Below, piece by piece: positions 54,342-64,000 of a DNA stretch of 64,000 bases (position 1 is its first letter; every line of letters starts with the position of its first letter). The notes under the pieces are model-generated. The model made no database searches. It had not been told where the DNA came from and worked only from the letters and a program-made list of their open reading frames with translations. Position numbers and translations under genes: made by a program. This stretch comes from Phycisphaeraceae bacterium D3-23. GTDB lineage: Bacteria > Planctomycetota > Phycisphaerae > Phycisphaerales > Phycisphaeraceae. Where the stretch lies: contig CP114179.1 in assembly GCA_039555135.1 (NCBI GenBank), forward strand, positions 1,798,001 through 1,862,000. The letters run 5' to 3'.

Positions 54342-54971
54342 ATGACCGTCATCGACACCCCCGCCACCGAACTCGCTGACACGACCGACGCGGCCGCGCC
54401 CGGCAAGGTGTTCGGGCTCATCGGCGAGTTCGACAACGTCGCCGACATCATCGGCGCGGCCAACACCGCGCGCGAAGCCGGCTACAAGAAGATGGACGTC
54501 CACAGCCCGTTCCCCATCCACGGGATCGACGACGCCATCGGCATCAAGCAGACCGTCCTCCCCTGGATCGTCCTGTTCATGGGGCTCAGCGGGATGACCA
54601 CCGGGCTCATCCTGACGACGTACACGATGGCGGACTGGCTGCCCCAGCCCGGCATCGCGCCGGAGAACTTCGAGGGCTACCGCTACCTGATCTCGGGCAA
54701 GCCGCTGGTCTCGCTCGCGGCGTTTATCCCCGTGATCTTCGAGCTGACGATTATGTTCAGCGCGTACACCGCGGTGTTCGCGATGTTCCTTTTGAACAAG
54801 CTGCCTTTGATGAGCAACCCGCTGCTCAAGAGCGAACGATTCCGCCGAGCGACGGACGACCGGTTCTTCCTCGCGATCGACGCGCGGGACGGCAGCTTTG
54901 ATGTGCATAAGACGGCCCAGCTGGTCCGCGGGATGCCCGGCTGCCGGGCGGTGGAACTGATCGACGAGTAA
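54342..54971 (+). CDS. actD: ACIII membrane subunit ActD (DUF3341)
   Basis: The 209-residue product has two membrane helices (VLPWIVLFMGLSGMTTGLIL and LVSLAAFIPVIFELTIMFSA) preceded by the DUF3341 region FGLIGEFDNVADIIGAANTA and YKKMDVHSPFPIHGIDDAIG. The C-terminal soluble part has RRATDDRFFLAIDARD. ActD is a structural subunit of ACIII next to ActC. It is tightly coupled to actC (two bases apart). Confidence 0.94.
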   Translation: MTVIDTPATELADTTDAAAPGKVFGLIGEFDNVADIIGAANTAREAGYKKMDVHSPFPIHGIDDAIGIKQTVLPWIVLFMGLSGMTTGLILTTYTMADWLPQPGIAPENFEGYRYLISGKPLVSLAAFIPVIFELTIMFSAYTAVFAMFLLNKLPLMSNPLLKSERFRRATDDRFFLAIDARDGSFDVHKTAQLVRGMPGCRAVELIDE

Positions 54972-55017
54972 GCGAGCGATCTGCTGTTAGCGGTTCGCCT
55001 GAAACTAGAGATTTACG

Positions 55018-55827
55018 ATGAAGCTCTCTGATATTGACCTGGACCTGCGATTCTTCCCCGCGCCGCCGATGTGGCTGGTGGCGGTGGTGGTGATCGGCGG
55101 ATTCTTGCCGATGACCGTGGCGTCGGCGGTCTGGTACAAGCGGAACAAGATGACCGAGGAGCCCCGGTACCACATCTTCCAGGATATGGATGCGTCGATC
55201 GCGGTGAAGGCACAGGAGGCGAGCGAGGTCTTCGCCGATGGGCGGGGCGCTCGGCCGTACGCGCCGGGCACGGTGGCGTGGGGCCGACACGCGACGCAGG
55301 CCGACCCCGGCATGCTGCGCGACGACGACCTGGCCTACCGCGGGTACACGATCGACGCCGAGACGGGCGAGGTCGTGCAGGTCAACACGGACGCGGGCCC
55401 GGCCCCGCAGTACCTCGCGGGCTTCCCCGAGATCGTCCGGGTCAACACCCGCTTCCTCGAACGCGGGCAGCAGCAGTACAACACCTTCTGCATGCCCTGC
55501 CACGGCCGCGACGGCCTGGGCGAGGGCGCGGTCAGCGAACGGGCGACCCATCTGGTCGAACAGAAAGAAAACCCGTCCGGCACCGTGTGGACCGCGCCGG
55601 CCAACCTCACCGACCACAAGTTCACACAAGACCTCTACCCCAACGGCCAGATGTTCAACACCATCACGCACGGCGCGAACAACATGGCGGCGTACGGCCC
55701 GCAGATCGACGTCGCCGACCGCTGGGCGATCGTCGCCTACGTCCGCGCGATCCAGGCGTCCGACCGGGTCGAAGGCCCCCCGGGCGTCGCGCATGACCAC
55801 GACGGCGACGGCGTCCCCGACCATTGA
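55018..55827 (+). CDS. actE: ACIII monoheme cytochrome c subunit ActE
   Basis: The 269-residue product has an N-terminal membrane helix (MWLVAVVVIGGFLPMTVASA) and one CxxCH site (NTFCMPCHGRDGLG) with the axial Met candidate in a later MFNTITHGANNMAAYG segment. ActE is the mono-heme subunit that hands electrons out of ACIII. The C-terminus DHDGDGVPDH looks like a calcium-binding loop. The gene lies 46 bases after actD and before actF. Confidence 0.93.
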   Translation: MKLSDIDLDLRFFPAPPMWLVAVVVIGGFLPMTVASAVWYKRNKMTEEPRYHIFQDMDASIAVKAQEASEVFADGRGARPYAPGTVAWGRHATQADPGMLRDDDLAYRGYTIDAETGEVVQVNTDAGPAPQYLAGFPEIVRVNTRFLERGQQQYNTFCMPCHGRDGLGEGAVSERATHLVEQKENPSGTVWTAPANLTDHKFTQDLYPNGQMFNTITHGANNMAAYGPQIDVADRWAIVAYVRAIQASDRVEGPPGVAHDHDGDGVPDH

Positions 55828-55964
55828 TTGAAACACCCCGACGCCGCGGGCTAACGCCCACCGCGTCGTTTGATGAAAGCCCCCGCCGATGCGGGGCAAA
55901 GAAGCAAGACCCCGACCGGCCGCCGTGTGCGAGCCGGCCTACCATGCGATTGAGGTGACCCGCC
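55828..55964. other. Hairpin-rich spacer before actF
   Basis: It contains CCCCGCCGATGCGGGG and other GC-rich inverted pieces (GACGCCGCGGGCTAACGCCC). It ends in GAGGTGA, a strong ribosome binding site six bases before the TTG start of actF. Confidence 0.6.
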
Positions 55965-57575
55965 TTGGCTCACGGACCTACCCACATCGATGAAGCCGAC
56001 AAGACGCCGATGGGCGCGAAGGCCTGGCCCGCGTGGCGGACCTGCATCATCCTCGCGATCGTCGGGCTCGTGCTGCTCGCGACGGCCATGATCCCCGCGG
56101 ACGTCACGCTCGTCGGCGGCGGGATGACCCGCCTCGCCTTCGCCTACCTGCTGGGCTACTGCTTCTTCTTGGCCATCAGCGTCGGGTCGCTCGCGATCGT
56201 CGTGCTCACGCACCTGTTCCGTGCCGGCTGGGTCGTCGCCGTCCGCCGCGTGCCCGAGACCTTCGCGGCCAACTTCCTCTGGCTGGGCATCCTCGCGCTG
56301 CCGATCATCCTGGTCGGGTTCTTCGACGGCAACGGCAACCTCTACCCCTGGGCGGTCGACCAAGACGTCCTCGAACAACGCATCGAGACCGCGAACCACA
56401 CACTGCACCCGCACCATGATGACCACGACGAAGACCACGCCGACACAGGCGTCTCGGTCATCCCCGTCGCCGACGCCGCCGACCCCCACACGCCCGGCCC
56501 CGTGGCCGACGGCGTCCACGCCCTCACCGGCAACCCGCTGGGCAGCGAATACTCCGCCGACCGCGAACGTGCGCTCAAAGAGCAGCAGGCGCACTACACC
56601 ACCCTCCTCGCCTACATGCTCGACTACAAACGCTTCAACGGTGAAGTCGCGGTCCACGGCGATGCGCACGAACTCGTCCCGCCGGGCAAGGGGATGAAGG
56701 TCCCGGTCCTCGGCGTGTCGTGGTACAGCAAGGGCTTTTTCGCCTTCCGCGTCGTCGTCTACATGCTCGCATTCACCGGGATGGGGCTGTTTTTCTGGCG
56801 TCAGTCGGTCGCGCAGGACGCCTCGGGCGACCCGGGCCATACGACCAAACGCGAGTGGTGGGCCCCGGCGATGACGATCCTCTTCGCCTTCGCGACAACC
56901 TACTGCGCGTTCGACATCTTGATGTCGCTCGACCCGGCGTGGTACTCGACGATGTTCGGCGTGATCTTCTTCGCCAACTCGCTGCTCGCGGGCATCTGCG
57001 TCACGATCCTCGTCTGCCTTGCGCTGCAGAAGAAGGGCATGCTCAAGAGCGTCAACGTCAACCACTACCACGACCTTGGCAAGCTGCTCTTCGCGTTCAC
57101 GTTCTTCTGGGGCTACGTCAGCTTCAGCCAGTTCATGCTGATCTGGTACGCCTCGCTGCCCGAGACGACCTACTGGTTCGAGATCCGCGGCGCGACAACC
57201 GTCCTGAGCGCCCCGCAGTTCGGCTCGGGCTGGTCGAAGATCATCCTCCTACTATTGTTTGGCCACCTGATCGTGCCGTTTGGCTTCCTGCTCAGCCGGC
57301 ACGTCAAGCGCAACCTCAAGCTGCTGACCGCCGCCGCGGTGTGGATGCTGCTGATGATCTACCTCGATTTGTTCTGGTACATCATGCCCGCCTACGACAG
57401 CTCAGTCGTGACGTTCGGCCTGCCGGAGATCGGCGCGGTGCTCGCCATCGGCGGCGTCGTGTTCGCCCAGTTCTTCGGCCGATTCCGACAGCACGCACCC
57501 GTCGCGCACAACGACCCCCGGCTACACGAATCCCTCGCGCTCGATACCAGCGCCTGGGCACCGATCCACCATTGA
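55965..57575 (+). CDS. actF: ACIII integral membrane subunit ActF
   Basis: The 536-residue product has about ten membrane helices and the ActF pattern, including GNGNLYPWAVDQDVLEQRIE, AMTILFAFATTYCAFDILMS, DPAWYSTMFGVIFFANSLLA and MLIWYASLPETTYWFEIRG. It resembles ActC and completes the membrane half of the complex. A long loop (about 140-230) rich in His and Asp (HPHHDDHDEDHADTG) is inserted between helices. The start is TTG at 55965 (MAHGPTHIDEAD), justified by GAGGTGA six bases upstream; no ATG fits the homologous N-terminus. Confidence 0.93.
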   Translation: MAHGPTHIDEADKTPMGAKAWPAWRTCIILAIVGLVLLATAMIPADVTLVGGGMTRLAFAYLLGYCFFLAISVGSLAIVVLTHLFRAGWVVAVRRVPETFAANFLWLGILALPIILVGFFDGNGNLYPWAVDQDVLEQRIETANHTLHPHHDDHDEDHADTGVSVIPVADAADPHTPGPVADGVHALTGNPLGSEYSADRERALKEQQAHYTTLLAYMLDYKRFNGEVAVHGDAHELVPPGKGMKVPVLGVSWYSKGFFAFRVVVYMLAFTGMGLFFWRQSVAQDASGDPGHTTKREWWAPAMTILFAFATTYCAFDILMSLDPAWYSTMFGVIFFANSLLAGICVTILVCLALQKKGMLKSVNVNHYHDLGKLLFAFTFFWGYVSFSQFMLIWYASLPETTYWFEIRGATTVLSAPQFGSGWSKIILLLLFGHLIVPFGFLLSRHVKRNLKLLTAAAVWMLLMIYLDLFWYIMPAYDSSVVTFGLPEIGAVLAIGGVVFAQFFGRFRQHAPVAHNDPRLHESLALDTSAWAPIHH

Positions 57576-57591
57576 AGCTCGGTTGACTCTG

Positions 57592-57630
57592 ACACCCGGC
57601 CCCTTGGCCCCTGACCCCTTGGCCCCCTCA
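57592..57630. repeat. R3 half repeat before the small membrane protein gene
   Basis: CCGGCCCCTTGGCCCCTGAC and more C-rich units run up to three bases before the ATG at 57633. No G-rich partner arm is present. Confidence 0.7.
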
Positions 57631-57632
57631 TC

Positions 57633-58037
57633 ATGGCAAGCAGCAGCAAGAACATCTCGATGCCCCTCGTGTTCGCGATCTCCATCGGCAGCGTGTTCGC
57701 CATGGTCGCGTGTACGCTCTTCGCGATGGCGTGGTACTCGTACGAGAACAAGAAGATCGTCACCGCGAACGTCAACGCCGCGCCGATGCACAGCGCGGAG
57801 TTCGAGGCCAAGTACGGCGAGGGCGACGACGCCGAGCAGAACAAGAACCTGCACCAGGTCGGCCAACGCACGTTCCAAGGCGAAAACGAGCCCTTCCCGT
57901 CCCGCCACCACTACATGACCATCGAGGACGCGATGGACCAGATCGTCCGCGAGAACGGCGGGCACATCGAGCACAGCCACGCCCCCGGTGAAGATGAAGA
58001 AGACGGCCACGACGACCATGAAGGGCACGACCACTAA
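57633..58037 (+). CDS. Small membrane protein of the ACIII operon
   Basis: The 134-residue product has one membrane helix (MPLVFAISIGSVFAMVACTL) and a hydrophilic outer part ending in a His/Asp/Glu tail (HIEHSHAPGEDEEDGHDDHE). By position, between ActF and SCO, it may correspond to a small ACIII subunit such as ActG, but sequence similarity cannot be judged here. The acidic His tail could bind metal, for example copper destined for the oxidase. That is inference. Confidence 0.7.
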   Translation: MASSSKNISMPLVFAISIGSVFAMVACTLFAMAWYSYENKKIVTANVNAAPMHSAEFEAKYGEGDDAEQNKNLHQVGQRTFQGENEPFPSRHHYMTIEDAMDQIVRENGGHIEHSHAPGEDEEDGHDDHEGHDH

Positions 58038-58051
58038 ACCGGGACGCCCCG

Positions 58052-58068
58052 GCGTCGCGACGCGACGC
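58052..58068 (+). terminator. Hairpin between the small membrane protein gene and SCO
   Basis: GCGTCGC-GAC-GCGACGC, a seven-pair stem 14 bases after the stop, similar in sequence to the one at 52757. It is followed by CTATTTCT. Confidence 0.4.
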
Positions 58069-58118
58069 GGCTATTTCTGACGCTGGAACAACGGCCCCAA
58101 TCACACTCGACCCATCAT

Positions 58119-59048
58119 ATGAACCCCTCGCAACGCCAACTCGAAACACGCCGACCGCGACTGCTCGCGGCGTGCGCGGTGCTCGGCGCGCTGACGGTGG
58201 GTGGATTGACTGGCCCCGCATCCGCTTCGAACTACAACGGCAACACCGAGAGCACCCAGGCCAACCCCTGGGGCGAAGAGCTCGACAACGAGGTCGGCGT
58301 CGTCGAACGGCTCAACTGTGACCTGCCCATGGACCTCGCGTTCACGGACGAAGACGGCAACGCCGTGACGCTGGGCGAGTACTTCGAAGACGGCCGACCG
58401 GTGATCCTGAACATCGGCTACTACCGCTGCCCCACCGTCTGCGGCCTGGTGCTCAAGAAGCTCGCGGACACCGTGGGCGACACCGGGCTGGACATGGGCG
58501 ACGACTTTGTCGTCCTGAACATCACGATCGACCCCAACGAAACGACCGAGCACGCCCAGCAGGCGCGCGACGATGCGTTCGGGTTCCTGCGTGCCAAGGA
58601 TGTCGAGCCCAACCCCGACGGTTGGCGCTTCCTCACGGCCGACGCCGAGTCGATCAAGCAGGTCACCGACGCGACCGGGTACCAGTACTTCTACATCAAG
58701 CCGCAGAACGAGTATGGCCACCCGGCGGTGCTTGTCCTGGCGACCGGCGACGGCGTCATCGCGCGCTACATGCACGGCACGGCCTACGACGCACGCACCC
58801 TCCGCCTCTCGCTGGTCGAGACTTCCGAGGGCAAGACCGGCTCGCTGCTGGACCGCGCGTTCCTGACCTGCTTCCAGTACGACCCCGATGCGAACAACTA
58901 CACCGCCACCGCCAAGTTCATCATGATGATCGCTGGGGGCGTCACGATCCTGTTCGTCGGCGGCGGGATGGGCGTGCTGTTCGCCTACGAGAAGAAACGA
59001 CGGTCCCTGCTTGAATCGGATAGCCCGACGGAAACGAACCCAAGGTGA
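58119..59048 (+). CDS. SCO family copper chaperone with C-terminal membrane helix
   Basis: The 309-residue product has an N-terminal signal (LLAACAVLGALTVGGLTGPA), the SCO thioredoxin fold with CxxxC as Cys104-P-T-V-Cys108 (GYYRCPTVCGLVL), and an extra C-terminal membrane helix (IMMIAGGVTILFVGGGMGVL). The distal His ligand typical of SCO is less clear than in the protein at 16442; the segment YMHGTAYDARTLRL carries a His in about the right place. It is expected to metallate CuA of subunit II, encoded next. It differs from the other SCO in having the second anchor. Confidence 0.9.
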   Translation: MNPSQRQLETRRPRLLAACAVLGALTVGGLTGPASASNYNGNTESTQANPWGEELDNEVGVVERLNCDLPMDLAFTDEDGNAVTLGEYFEDGRPVILNIGYYRCPTVCGLVLKKLADTVGDTGLDMGDDFVVLNITIDPNETTEHAQQARDDAFGFLRAKDVEPNPDGWRFLTADAESIKQVTDATGYQYFYIKPQNEYGHPAVLVLATGDGVIARYMHGTAYDARTLRLSLVETSEGKTGSLLDRAFLTCFQYDPDANNYTATAKFIMMIAGGVTILFVGGGMGVLFAYEKKRRSLLESDSPTETNPR

Positions 59049-59084
59049 TGGGACTCCCCGGTGCACTGAAGTGCCCAGGCCGAG

Positions 59085-59112
59085 ACCCGAGACCCCAAAC
59101 CCTAGACCCACG
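59085..59112. repeat. R4 half repeat before the subunit II gene
   Basis: GAGACCCCAAACCCTAGACC, the right-arm wording of the 17115 element, directly before the ATG at 59115. Confidence 0.65.
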
Positions 59113-59114
59113 CA

Positions 59115-60320
59115 ATGAACACCCTGCTCCCCAACCTGCTGGCGACCACGACGCGGACCGTCAAGCCCGAGACCCTGCTGTTCCCCGAGAACGCCGCGAC
59201 CGACACCAGCGTCGACTCGCTGTTCTACTTCATCTTCTGGGTCTCGGCGTTCTTCCTTGTGCTCAACGCCGGGCTCATGATCTACTTCGCCATGCGCTAC
59301 CGACAGCGGAGCAAGGAAGGCGCGGCGCACGGCCACACGCACAACACCGCGATGGAGGTCACCTGGTCGGTGATCCCCGCGTTCATCCTCGCGATCATCT
59401 TTATCTGGGGCTTCCGCGGCTTCCTCCGCATGGCCAACCCGCCCAACATCGACCCCCAGCACGAGATCGCCGTCACCGGCAGCCAGTGGAAGTGGGACTT
59501 CACCTACCCCAACGGCGAACAGGTCATGGGCTCGGGCACCGACATGGCCGCGCTCCATGTCCCCGCCGGCGTGCCCGTCCGCCTGTCGATGCGGTCGACC
59601 GACGTCCTGCACTCGGTCTTCATCCCCGCCTTCCGCGTCAAGCAGGACGTCGTGCCCGGCCGGGTGACGCAGCTCTGGTTCGAGCCCATCTACGACCCCG
59701 ACGGCGACACCGTCGAGCTCTCGGTACCGAACCCCGAGAACGAAAACGAAGTCATCAAGCTGTACCCCAACGTCTACGACTTCTACTGCACCGAGTACTG
59801 CGGTACCGACCACTCACGGATGGTGACCAAGGTCTACGTCTACCCGCCCGACCAGTATGCCCAGTGGTACGAAGCGATGACCATCATCGGCCCGGGCAAA
59901 AACATGATCGAGCTGGGCAGCGAGCTCTACGCCCAGCAGTGCACGAGCTGCCACACCGTCGATGGCGGGGCCGGCACCGGGCCGACCTGGCTCAACTTCT
60001 ACGGCAGCACGAGCAGCACGAACGCGGGCGACAAACTCGTCAACGACGACTACATCATCGAGTCCATCCGAAACCCCGGCCTGGTGATTGCCAACAAGCC
60101 CGACGGCTCGTCGTTCGGCAACAACATGTCGGCGTCCTTCGGCGGGCTCACCGACCGGCAGGTCCGCGCCCTGATCGAGTACATGAAATCCATCAGCGAG
60201 CACGGCAACGCCGACGAGACGCTGGTCTACGGCGACTTCAACCCCAACGGCACGCTCAAGGCCGAGGAAGACGCGGACGCTGGTGACGGCGACCCCGAAG
60301 GCGGGGCCGACGCGGAGTAG
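59115..60320 (+). CDS. ctaC: caa3 oxidase subunit II with fused cytochrome c
   Basis: The 401-residue product has two membrane helices (about 37-60 and 87-105), then the cupredoxin domain with SQWKWDFTYP, LHSVFIPAFR (His ligand), and CuA motif CTEYCGTDHSRM. A fused cytochrome c follows, with heme site CTSCH (YAQQCTSCHTVDGG, about 275-285) and a Met-containing axial segment (NNMSASFGGLTD). This layout defines a caa3-type oxidase that accepts electrons directly, here probably from ACIII. The acidic C-terminus (EEDADAGDGDPEGGADAE) is unstructured. Confidence 0.96.
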   Translation: MNTLLPNLLATTTRTVKPETLLFPENAATDTSVDSLFYFIFWVSAFFLVLNAGLMIYFAMRYRQRSKEGAAHGHTHNTAMEVTWSVIPAFILAIIFIWGFRGFLRMANPPNIDPQHEIAVTGSQWKWDFTYPNGEQVMGSGTDMAALHVPAGVPVRLSMRSTDVLHSVFIPAFRVKQDVVPGRVTQLWFEPIYDPDGDTVELSVPNPENENEVIKLYPNVYDFYCTEYCGTDHSRMVTKVYVYPPDQYAQWYEAMTIIGPGKNMIELGSELYAQQCTSCHTVDGGAGTGPTWLNFYGSTSSTNAGDKLVNDDYIIESIRNPGLVIANKPDGSSFGNNMSASFGGLTDRQVRALIEYMKSISEHGNADETLVYGDFNPNGTLKAEEDADAGDGDPEGGADAE

Positions 60321-60446
60321 GCCCGCAACAGTAGGCGGCGCCGCATGACGAGCGCGGCGCGGATGAGAACGAAGACGCGGCGCGAGTACCCGCCGCAGCG
60401 ATTGGAAAGAAACCAACCTTGCCGGTCTAGGCCGGAGACACGAACC

Positions 60447-62243
<1,797 letters not shown>

Positions 62244-62341
62244 CGCGGGGGACTTGAGCAGGCGGTGAACCGCCTTGTGCCGACTGCGTGTATGTTTTGA
62301 TGCCTTGTCACCTAGGCCCTAGGCCCTAAGCCCTAACGACT

Positions 62342-63631
62342 ATGTCTGACCACGAACACGATCACGACCATCCCGACTATCTGGCGCACCACTTCGATAC
62401 GCCCGACCAGCAGTTCGAGGCCGGCAAGCTCGGCATGTGGCTGTTCCTCGTCACCGAGGTGCTGATGTTCGGCGGGCTGTTCTGCGCCTACGCGCTGTAC
62501 CGCGCCAACCACCCCGACATCTTCGTCTACGCCCACGGCTTCCTGGACTGGAAACTGGGCGCGACCAACACCGCCATCCTGCTGGCCAGCTCGTTCACGA
62601 TGGCCCTGGCCGTCCGCGCTTCGCAGCTCGGGCAGAAGGGCGCGCTCGTCCTGCTGCTGGTCCTCACGCTCGGCGGCGGGGTCGGGTTCCTGGTCATCAA
62701 GTACGTCGAGTACACCAGCAAGTTTGGCCACCAGCTCTGGCCCGGGCAGCACAACCTGTACTACCCGCAAGAACTCACGAAGCTCCAACAGGTCGATGGG
62801 GAAAAACAACTCGTCCGCGACGCCGAGGGCAACCCGCTGCTTATCACCCGAAGCATGCAGCTCGACGAGATCGCGTTTGTCGAGTTCGAGGTCCTCGCGC
62901 TGGGCCACGGCTACGCGCCCGAGCGCCCGCAGACCACCTTCGACCAGTACCGCGCCGCGGGCGTGTTTGAGCGCCTGCACGGCCACCACTTCGAGGACGC
63001 GATGGAGCTGTTCGCCGGCCTCGGGGTCGATGTCAGCGCCGTCGTCGATGCACACCACGACGGGCATGGCCACGACGAACACGACGACGGCCACGCGACC
63101 GACGAGGCGCACGCCGAGGGCGGCGAAGGCCACGAAGAAACCCACGGCGAAGAACACGCGGCGCACCCTGTCGAGGAAGACCCGGCCTTCGACTACAACG
63201 CCGAGATGATGCTCGTCCCCGTGGCGGGCGAGACTGCCGCCGCGTCGAAGGTCACGCCCCCGCCGTACGCCGGGACACAGCTATCGCACGACTTTGCGCA
63301 CGATGCGGATCCGACCCACAAAGCGAGCACGCTCGAAGCACTCGGCGCCCCCGACCTCTCGCACAGCGGGCACTACCTGCCCTACGCGATGCAGCCCGAG
63401 GCGGTCCAACGCCGCGTCCACCTGTTCTTCCAGATCTACTACTGCGCGACGGGGCTTCACGCCTTGCACGTCCTGATCGGCATGGGCTGCATCACCTGGG
63501 TATTGGGCAAGTCCTTGGCCGGGTCGTTCTCGGCCGAGTACAACGTCCCCGTCGATATCGTCGGTCTGTACTGGCATATCGTCGACCTGATCTGGATCTT
63601 CCTGTTCCCGCTGCTGTACCTGATCCACTGA
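62342..63631 (+). CDS. ctaE: Cytochrome c oxidase subunit III with a large hydrophilic insertion
   Basis: The 429-residue product has subunit III helices at both ends: GKLGMWLFLVTEVLMFGGLF, NTAILLASSFTMALAVRASQ and ALVLLLVLTLGGGVGFLVIK, then VHLFFQIYYCATGLHALHVL, GLYWHIVDLIWIFLFPLLYL. Between them (about 125-355) is a soluble insertion of roughly 220 residues, with a very His/Asp/Glu-rich part (DAHHDGHGHDEHDDGHATDE). The N-terminus is His-rich too (HEHDHDHPDYLAHH). Usual subunit III is about 200-290 residues. The gene follows ctaD after 98 bases containing an R4-like half repeat (CCTAGGCCCTAAGCCCTAAC). Confidence 0.93.
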   Translation: MSDHEHDHDHPDYLAHHFDTPDQQFEAGKLGMWLFLVTEVLMFGGLFCAYALYRANHPDIFVYAHGFLDWKLGATNTAILLASSFTMALAVRASQLGQKGALVLLLVLTLGGGVGFLVIKYVEYTSKFGHQLWPGQHNLYYPQELTKLQQVDGEKQLVRDAEGNPLLITRSMQLDEIAFVEFEVLALGHGYAPERPQTTFDQYRAAGVFERLHGHHFEDAMELFAGLGVDVSAVVDAHHDGHGHDEHDDGHATDEAHAEGGEGHEETHGEEHAAHPVEEDPAFDYNAEMMLVPVAGETAAASKVTPPPYAGTQLSHDFAHDADPTHKASTLEALGAPDLSHSGHYLPYAMQPEAVQRRVHLFFQIYYCATGLHALHVLIGMGCITWVLGKSLAGSFSAEYNVPVDIVGLYWHIVDLIWIFLFPLLYLIH

Positions 63632-63759
63632 GTGATTTTTGATTTACGATTTCAGATTTTGATGTTGACCCCAAGCCCGCGGCTTTGACGCGAGCGGTAA
63701 CGCCGCAGAAAACGAAAGTCAGAATGCCCCGCCCGGGCTACGACGCCACGAGAAACGCT
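63632..63759. other. Spacer between subunit III and IV genes
   Basis: A short AT-rich direct-repeat stretch (GATTTTTGATTTACGATTTC) and then GC-rich DNA. No gene. Confidence 0.4.
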
Positions 63760-64000
63760 ATGTCCGACACGCCCCTGAACCACGACGAACACGCAGACGC
63801 CCACGCGGGTGACGGCCATGGCCACGACGGCGAACACCACGTCGTCGGGTGGAAGATCCTCACCGTCGTCTTCCTCGCGCTGATGGTGCTCACGGTCCTG
63901 ACCGTCGCGGCGATCAACGTCGACCTCGGGCCCTTGAACATAGTCGTCGCCCTGGGCATCGCGCTGGTCAAGGCGCTCCTCGTCGTCTTCATCTTTATGC
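63760..64000 (+). CDS. Cytochrome c oxidase subunit IV (3' end cut by window)
   Basis: The first 80 residues are present. A His/Asp-rich start (MSDTPLNHDEHADAHAGDGH) precedes two membrane helices (WKILTVVFLALMVLTVLTVA and IVVALGIALVKALLVVFIFM), the pattern of the prokaryotic subunit IV family, where VKALLVVxxFM is typical. It should be the last small subunit of the caa3 oxidase. The stop lies beyond the window. Confidence 0.85.
   Translation, partial: MSDTPLNHDEHADAHAGDGHGHDGEHHVVGWKILTVVFLALMVLTVLTVAAINVDLGPLNIVVALGIALVKALLVVFIFM

Overview
The window is a GC-rich bacterial chromosome segment with strong G/C at third codon positions. It looks like a member of the Planctomycetota, most likely class Phycisphaerae. 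Reasons: a sulfatase, a PEP-CTERM/dockerin-like secreted esterase, a DUF6288-type protein and an anti-sigma-like protein with a DUF1559-like end (all families I associate with this phylum), plus a complete Alternative Complex III / caa3 oxidase operon. The taxon is inferred from gene content only; no rRNA gene is present.

Layout. 1-8.2 kb: the end of a DUF4954 protein, a lipoprotein, ClpP, a sulfatase, a cyanophycinase-like lipoprotein, an SGNH esterase and a ThuA protein. 8.4-13.3 kb: a free-standing adenylation-carrier-thioesterase (NRPS-like) enzyme and a membrane-anchored beta-helix protein carrying two tandem DUF3395-like domains. 13.5-20.3 kb: GlmS, an ABC-2 permease, a SCO protein, a pair of paralogous membrane/TPR-like proteins and a Na+/Ca2+ exchanger-type carrier. 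20.4-29.2 kb: a GmhA-like isomerase, an SDR oxidoreductase, PyrE, a low-GC lipoprotein, a GH52-like glycosidase, a cysteine desulfurase, a P-loop kinase-like protein and LysA. 29.3-43.5 kb: a 1100-residue DUF6288 protein, RuvB with an unusual insertion, several lipoproteins and membrane proteins, a PpiC-type isomerase, a YraN protein, an aldo/keto reductase, a fused AroD-AroE and an ECF sigma factor with its probable anti-sigma partner. 43.8-48.0 kb: a heavy-metal P-type ATPase, a DUF4056-like lipoprotein and a small membrane protein. 48.2-64 kb: one respiratory operon, ActA-ActB-ActC-ActD-ActE-ActF, a small membrane protein, SCO, then caa3 oxidase subunits II, I, III and IV (the last cut by the window end). 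ActA-F oxidises quinol and passes electrons through c hemes to the caa3 oxidase; SCO is expected to load copper into the CuA site of subunit II.

Two features run through the whole window. First, intergenic spaces hold many long imperfect palindromes of several unrelated families. They often begin exactly at a stop codon or end exactly at a start codon, in several genes they supply the stop codon and last residues, and one copy sits in frame inside ruvB. Second, at least nine genes have a TANNNT -10-like hexamer exactly six bases before the start codon, which predicts leaderless transcription.
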